DNA from: a bacterium HR41 | GTDB lineage: Bacteria; Actinomycetota; Thermoleophilia; Solirubrobacterales; Thermoleophilaceae | Length of the DNA stretch: 9,165 nucleotides | NCBI GenBank assembly: GCA_002898855.1 | Contig: BEIR01000031.1 | Span: forward strand, 1-9,165 | Direction of reading: 5' to 3' | Part shown: piece after piece, positions 6,472 through 9,165 of the stretch | Numbering within the stretch: the first letter of the stretch is position 1 | Layout of the letters: the number at the start of each line of letters is the position of its first letter | Position numbers and translations under genes: made by a program | The notes under the pieces: model-generated | Databases searched by the model: none | Seen by the model: only the letters and a program-made list of their open reading frames with translations | Told to the model about the DNA's origin: nothing

Positions 6472-7064
6472 GCGCTCTCAAGCCCTCCGGCTCTTCGGCG
6501 CCGGCGGGAGCGCCGGAGCGCGGGCGCCGCGTCGGTCGGCCGACGTTGGCGATGATCGTGGTCGCGGCACTGGTGGGCGGCGTTCTCGCCTGGATGAACG
6601 GCGCGGCGCCTGCGCGCCGGCCCTGGCTCAGCGCTAGCGATGCCTACGAGCGGCGAGCGCTCGTCTTTTGGCAGGCGTTGAGGCGGCGTGACGTGGCGCG
6701 CGTACGCACGCTCCTCTTACCCGCTTCGCGGCGCCAGGTGCCAGCTCTCAATCTCGCCCTCGCGTTGCGAGGCGAGTTCGGCACGTGGCTCGCGGCGACA
6801 GCGCCAACAGTCGTGGAGTCCGAACCCATCGCCGGTGGCCGCCGCGTCGTGTTGCGGGTCGAGACACGGCGGCCGCGACAACCCGTGAGCGAGCTGGGGA
6901 TCGGTCTTGTCGGTGTGCGCGTCATACGCCAAGGGGACCGCCTCTATGTCGACGCAACCTCGTGGCTGCGCAAGCAGGCGGGGCTCGATCCGCTGTCGCC
7001 CCGCTCTTCCCGAGGCAAGCTGAACACGCGGAAGCGCCCCACCCGCGGCGCGCGCCGAGGGTGA
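6468..7064 (+). CDS. Small single-pass membrane protein of unknown function (second of a tandem pair)
   Basis: A 198-residue protein not assignable to a named family. A cytosolic leader rich in Ser, Pro and Arg (1-25) precedes one transmembrane helix (about 26-43, TLAMIVVAALVGGVLAWM), giving a type II membrane topology with the remainder outside. The soluble part has YERRALVFWQALRRRDVARV (60-79), LPASRR (84-89), LNLALALRG (94-102), then strand-like segments RRVVLRVETRR, IGLVGVRVI and DRLYVDATSW. It ends in a very basic, probably disordered tail (about 176-198). The order and spacing of FWxxL, the following Asp, the PxSR segment and the LxLxLxG segment parallel the preceding protein, so the two are probably diverged duplicates with an NTF2-like fold (inference). 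Its start is fixed by a strong GGAGG, and its stop lies 2 nt before the flippase start. Confidence 0.78.
   Translation: MSALKPSGSSAPAGAPERGRRVGRPTLAMIVVAALVGGVLAWMNGAAPARRPWLSASDAYERRALVFWQALRRRDVARVRTLLLPASRRQVPALNLALALRGEFGTWLAATAPTVVESEPIAGGRRVVLRVETRRPRQPVSELGIGLVGVRVIRQGDRLYVDATSWLRKQAGLDPLSPRSSRGKLNTRKRPTRGARRG
7057..7061 (+). promoter_or_regulatory. Ribosome binding site of the flippase gene
   Basis: GAGGG lies 5 nt before ATG 7067. It favours ATG 7067 over the in-frame GTG at 7061, which would overlap the binding site itself. Confidence 0.55.
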
Positions 7065-7066
7065 CG

Positions 7067-8419
7067 ATGGCGCCTCGCACCGCCTCGGTGATCCCGACGT
7101 CGACGCTCGGCGCTCGCCTTGTGCGCCAGGGCAGCGTCTACCTGGCTACGCGCGCTGCGAACGGGGCTCTTGCTCTGGTCCACGTGTGGGCTGTCACGCG
7201 TGCGCTCGGTCCGAGCGAGGCCGGCCGCTTCTTCATGATCTGGACCGCGGCTTGGCTCCTGAGCGTGGTCGTGCGCTTCGGCACCGACGGAATCACCGCG
7301 CGGGCGATCGCGGAAGCCGATGTCGAAGGTCGACCGCCCCCGTCACTTCTCCCGCTGCTCGGGGCTGGAGCGGGCTGTGGCGCCATCCTGCTCCTGCCTA
7401 CGGTGGCGCTCCTTGGCCTGCCGCTGACCGTTCCGGTAGTCGCGGTCACCGCCACCTTGGCGGCGCTGTGGGCTACCACCGGGTTCGCGGCAAGCGTTCT
7501 CAAGGCGCGCGCGCGAGCCGACCTCTCGGGGGTCGTCCAGAACGTGCTCTGGCCTCTCGCTCCCACACTGGTGGCCCTCGCTGCGCTGGGCAGCGGCGTG
7601 TCGTGGACTCTGCTCGCCGCCGCCACGGCTGCGGCAGCCTTCGCGGCCCTCGTCGCCTCGCTGCTGCTCGCACGCCACACGATCGGGTATGACGTGGTGC
7701 GAGCGCTCGTTTCCCCTGGCGAGAGGCGCGTGCGCGTACGCCGCGACGAGTTGGGGGCGGCAGCTTCGACGACTCTGGCCGAAGTTTTCGTGTGGCTACC
7801 CGTCGTCATCGGTGCCGCCCTCGGTCTCGAGAGCGCAGCGATGGCCGGACTGTTCGCAGCGACGCGTGTGGCTGGCGTGTTCAGCTGGGGGTACCAGGCG
7901 GTCGTAGCGACGCTCGTCGCGGACCTGGCACGCGCTGTCGCGCAGCGCGATCACCGATTCGCTCGCCGTCTGCTCGCCCGGGGGTCGCTCGCCGGTGTCG
8001 CCGTGACGCTCCCACCTTGCGTGGTCGGAGCCGTTTTTGGCGAGAAGCTGTTGTCGATCTTCGACAGCTCGTACAGCCCATGGGGCACGACCCTCGCGCT
8101 GCTCGTCGCAGCGCGCTTGCTCGACGCCGCAGCGGGTCCGCAAGGCGAGCTCTTGCTGGTGGGACGCCGCGCGGGCGTCGGCGCTGCGGCGGTCGGCAGC
8201 GCATGCCTCGCCGGTGTCGCTACCGCACTGGCGCTCGAACCAGCGCTTGCGCTGGACGCTGTCGGGGTCGGCGGCCTGATTGCATTCGCGCTCGCCAACG
8301 GCGCGCAGGCCAGCTACGTGTGGATCTGGTTGCGTCGTTGGCACGTCAGCGGCACTGGCGGGTCGACATCGTGCGTCGAGGCGTCGTCGTCGCGTGCCGG
8401 AGGTTCCGCACTACCGTGA
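7067..8419 (+). CDS. Wzx-type polysaccharide flippase (MOP superfamily)
   Basis: A 450-residue integral membrane protein with many hydrophobic helices spread over its length, as expected for flippases of the MOP exporter superfamily (usual size 400-500 residues, 12-14 helices). The N-terminus, LVRQGSVYLATRAANGALAL (18-37), TRALGPSEAGRFFMIWTAAW and VVRFGTDGITARAIAEADV (68-86), closely follows the usual Wzx opening: a helix, a G-P-x-x-x-G-x-F turn, then a helix and an Arg/Gly/Asp loop. Later helices include about 103-119, 122-146, 162-175, 178-202, 241-253, 308-324, 342-355, 374-390 and 398-421. The family flips the finished lipid-linked repeat unit to the outer face of the membrane. The start is ATG 7067, with GAGGG in front. 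The frame is open 94 codons upstream, but that stretch is an Arg-rich shadow of the preceding gene. Residues about 428-450 form a polar Ser/Gly-rich tail. The stop overlaps the next start as GTGA. Confidence 0.88.
   Translation: MAPRTASVIPTSTLGARLVRQGSVYLATRAANGALALVHVWAVTRALGPSEAGRFFMIWTAAWLLSVVVRFGTDGITARAIAEADVEGRPPPSLLPLLGAGAGCGAILLLPTVALLGLPLTVPVVAVTATLAALWATTGFAASVLKARARADLSGVVQNVLWPLAPTLVALAALGSGVSWTLLAAATAAAAFAALVASLLLARHTIGYDVVRALVSPGERRVRVRRDELGAAASTTLAEVFVWLPVVIGAALGLESAAMAGLFAATRVAGVFSWGYQAVVATLVADLARAVAQRDHRFARRLLARGSLAGVAVTLPPCVVGAVFGEKLLSIFDSSYSPWGTTLALLVAARLLDAAAGPQGELLLVGRRAGVGAAAVGSACLAGVATALALEPALALDAVGVGGLIAFALANGAQASYVWIWLRRWHVSGTGGSTSCVEASSSRAGGSALP
8399..8403 (+). promoter_or_regulatory. 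Possible ribosome binding site of the last gene
   Basis: GGAGG lies 12 nt before GTG 8416, longer than the ideal spacing. It supports 8416 weakly, so an internal start at 8440 (GTG) or 8509 (ATG) stays possible. Confidence 0.4.
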
Positions 8420-9165
8420 GCGCCCGTTCACAGCACACCGTGAGCAGCGGCGAAGGGCCGCCGAGCGCCGCCACGGCCGTGCCTGGCCGACGCGGGCGAG
8501 CGAAGAGCATGGCCGCGCCTCCCGGGCGCGCGCCGGCGCTGAACGCCGCAAGCGCCTTCGCCGCCGCCTACTTGGCGGTAGCGGCTCTCCGCCCTCCCGA
8601 TCACGCGGGCGGTGTCGTCCTCGTCGGGCTGATGGCCGCGCTGCTCGCCGTGTCGCTCTTCGCTCTCGCTGCGCAGCGCTTCGGAGTGCGCGTCGTCGCG
8701 CTCTCGCCGCTCGCTTTCGTCGCCCTCGCCCAAACCTTCATCTTCGGTGTCCGTCCCGCCGCTGTCGCGCTGTGGCCCGACGACGGCGCGTTCCCACTGG
8801 TGTTGCTCGGGTTTCGCTTCGCTGACCTGGGGCGCACCGCCGCAGTCGGCGCACTCGCGATGTCGTCGGTCGGTGTTGCGTTCGCGCTCGTCTGGGAGGC
8901 GCTGGCACGCCGGCGCGGACGTGCGCGGCCACCCGGGCTCGGCGAGCCGCTGGAGCGGCACCCGAACGAACCGTTCGACGACGAGCGATTGCGGTTCGTC
9001 CTCCTTCGCGCCGCCGCAGCGGGCACGGTGCTGTGGGCGATCCTCTTCTTCCGCAACGGCGGCTTCGCTGCCCTTTTCGACGACCCGAGCAGGTTGCACC
9101 TCAACCAGTTCGGTGGTGGTCACTACGTGTTCGGGTACGCGCTCTGTCTCGCCGCGGCGCTTGTC
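8416..9165 (+). CDS. N-terminal part of a multi-pass membrane protein, probable Wzy-type repeat-unit polymerase; runs off the window
   Basis: The frame from GTG 8416 stays open for 250 codons to the window edge, so the C-terminus is missing. After a polar, probably disordered leader (1-40), hydrophobic helices lie at about 42-58, 66-87, 92-112, 141-163, 193-212 and 236-250. A polar cytosolic loop (about 164-192) contains a basic cluster RRRGRAR and an acidic FDDE. After the fifth helix comes a loop with DDPSRLHLNQFGGGHYVFGY (222-241), which resembles the external loops of O-antigen polymerase-like proteins. Polymerases of this kind join flipped repeat units at the outer face of the membrane; they are poorly conserved, so the call rests on topology and on position after the flippase. 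An O-antigen ligase or a membrane acyltransferase is an alternative. The start is uncertain: 8416 gives the GTGA overlap seen earlier in the cluster, but ATG 8509 would remove most of the leader. Confidence 0.72.
   Translation, partial: MSARSQHTVSSGEGPPSAATAVPGRRGRAKSMAAPPGRAPALNAASAFAAAYLAVAALRPPDHAGGVVLVGLMAALLAVSLFALAAQRFGVRVVALSPLAFVALAQTFIFGVRPAAVALWPDDGAFPLVLLGFRFADLGRTAAVGALAMSSVGVAFALVWEALARRRGRARPPGLGEPLERHPNEPFDDERLRFVLLRAAAAGTVLWAILFFRNGGFAALFDDPSRLHLNQFGGGHYVFGYALCLAAALV

Noticed and set aside
6785..7066. In-frame upstream extension of the flippase
   Set aside because: Arg-rich sequence overlapping the second small membrane protein gene. A GAGGG lies at the right distance before ATG 7067.
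8280..8825. Plus-strand open frame of 181 codons across the flippase-polymerase junction
   Set aside because: Almost pure Arg/Ala/Ser shadow sequence straddling two better supported genes.
8428..9123. Minus-strand open frame of 231 codons at the right end
   Set aside because: Composition is a repetitive Glu/Arg/Gln mix without hydrophobic core. The opposite strand gives a coherent multi-helix membrane protein continuing the operon.
1..9165. tRNA/rRNA genes, CRISPR arrays, insertion sequences, attachment sites
   Set aside because: I saw no tandem spaced repeats, transposase-like product, terminal inverted repeats or RNA gene signatures; nearly all bases are taken by the nine coding regions.

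Overview
The window reads as one continuous, tightly packed + strand gene cluster for making and exporting a cell-surface polysaccharide. Base composition is very GC-rich (roughly 70% by eye). Codons end mostly in G/C, GTG starts are common and proteins are rich in Ala/Arg. Together with a TANNNT-type leaderless promoter candidate, this suggests an actinobacterium. A deep-branching class such as Thermoleophilia would fit, but that is a guess from style: no rRNA, tRNA or taxonomic marker is present.

Layout: (1) 2-343, the 3' end of a gene whose product ends in a Ser/Ala/Gly/Thr-rich, then Arg/Lys-rich, low-complexity stretch, one transmembrane helix and a short basic tail. (2) 360-1484, a GT4 glycosyltransferase. 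(3) 1496-2521, a GT2 glycosyltransferase of the rhamnosyltransferase/WbbL-like type. (4) 2521-4695, a 724-residue fusion of a GT4 domain to a GT2 domain. (5) 4688-5887, a GT4 enzyme resembling WbaZ-type mannosyltransferases. (6) and (7) 5917-6471 and 6468-7064, two small single-pass membrane proteins of unknown function that look like diverged copies of each other. (8) 7067-8419, a Wzx-type flippase. (9) 8416 to the window end, the N-terminal part of a multi-pass membrane protein that I read as the Wzy-type polymerase.

How they fit together: five glycosyltransferase domains in four proteins would add sugars to a lipid-linked repeat unit on the inner face of the membrane. The flippase would turn it over and the polymerase would join the units outside. 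The initiating sugar-phosphate transferase, the nucleotide-sugar enzymes and the chain-length regulator are not in the window and probably lie outside it. Neighbouring genes overlap or nearly touch (16 nt gap, 11 nt gap, 1 nt overlap, 8 nt overlap, 29 nt gap, 4 nt overlap, 2 nt gap, 4 nt overlap). The only gap with room for a promoter, 5888-5916, carries a TANNNT box six bases before a GTG start and follows a nested palindrome. It may divide the cluster into a glycosyltransferase block and a membrane-export block.

The least explained parts are the tandem pair of small membrane proteins between the transferases and the flippase, and the repeated GT4-GT2 order, once as separate genes and once as a fusion. 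There is no stretch of more than 300 bases without a gene. I see no tRNA, rRNA, CRISPR array, insertion sequence or attachment site.
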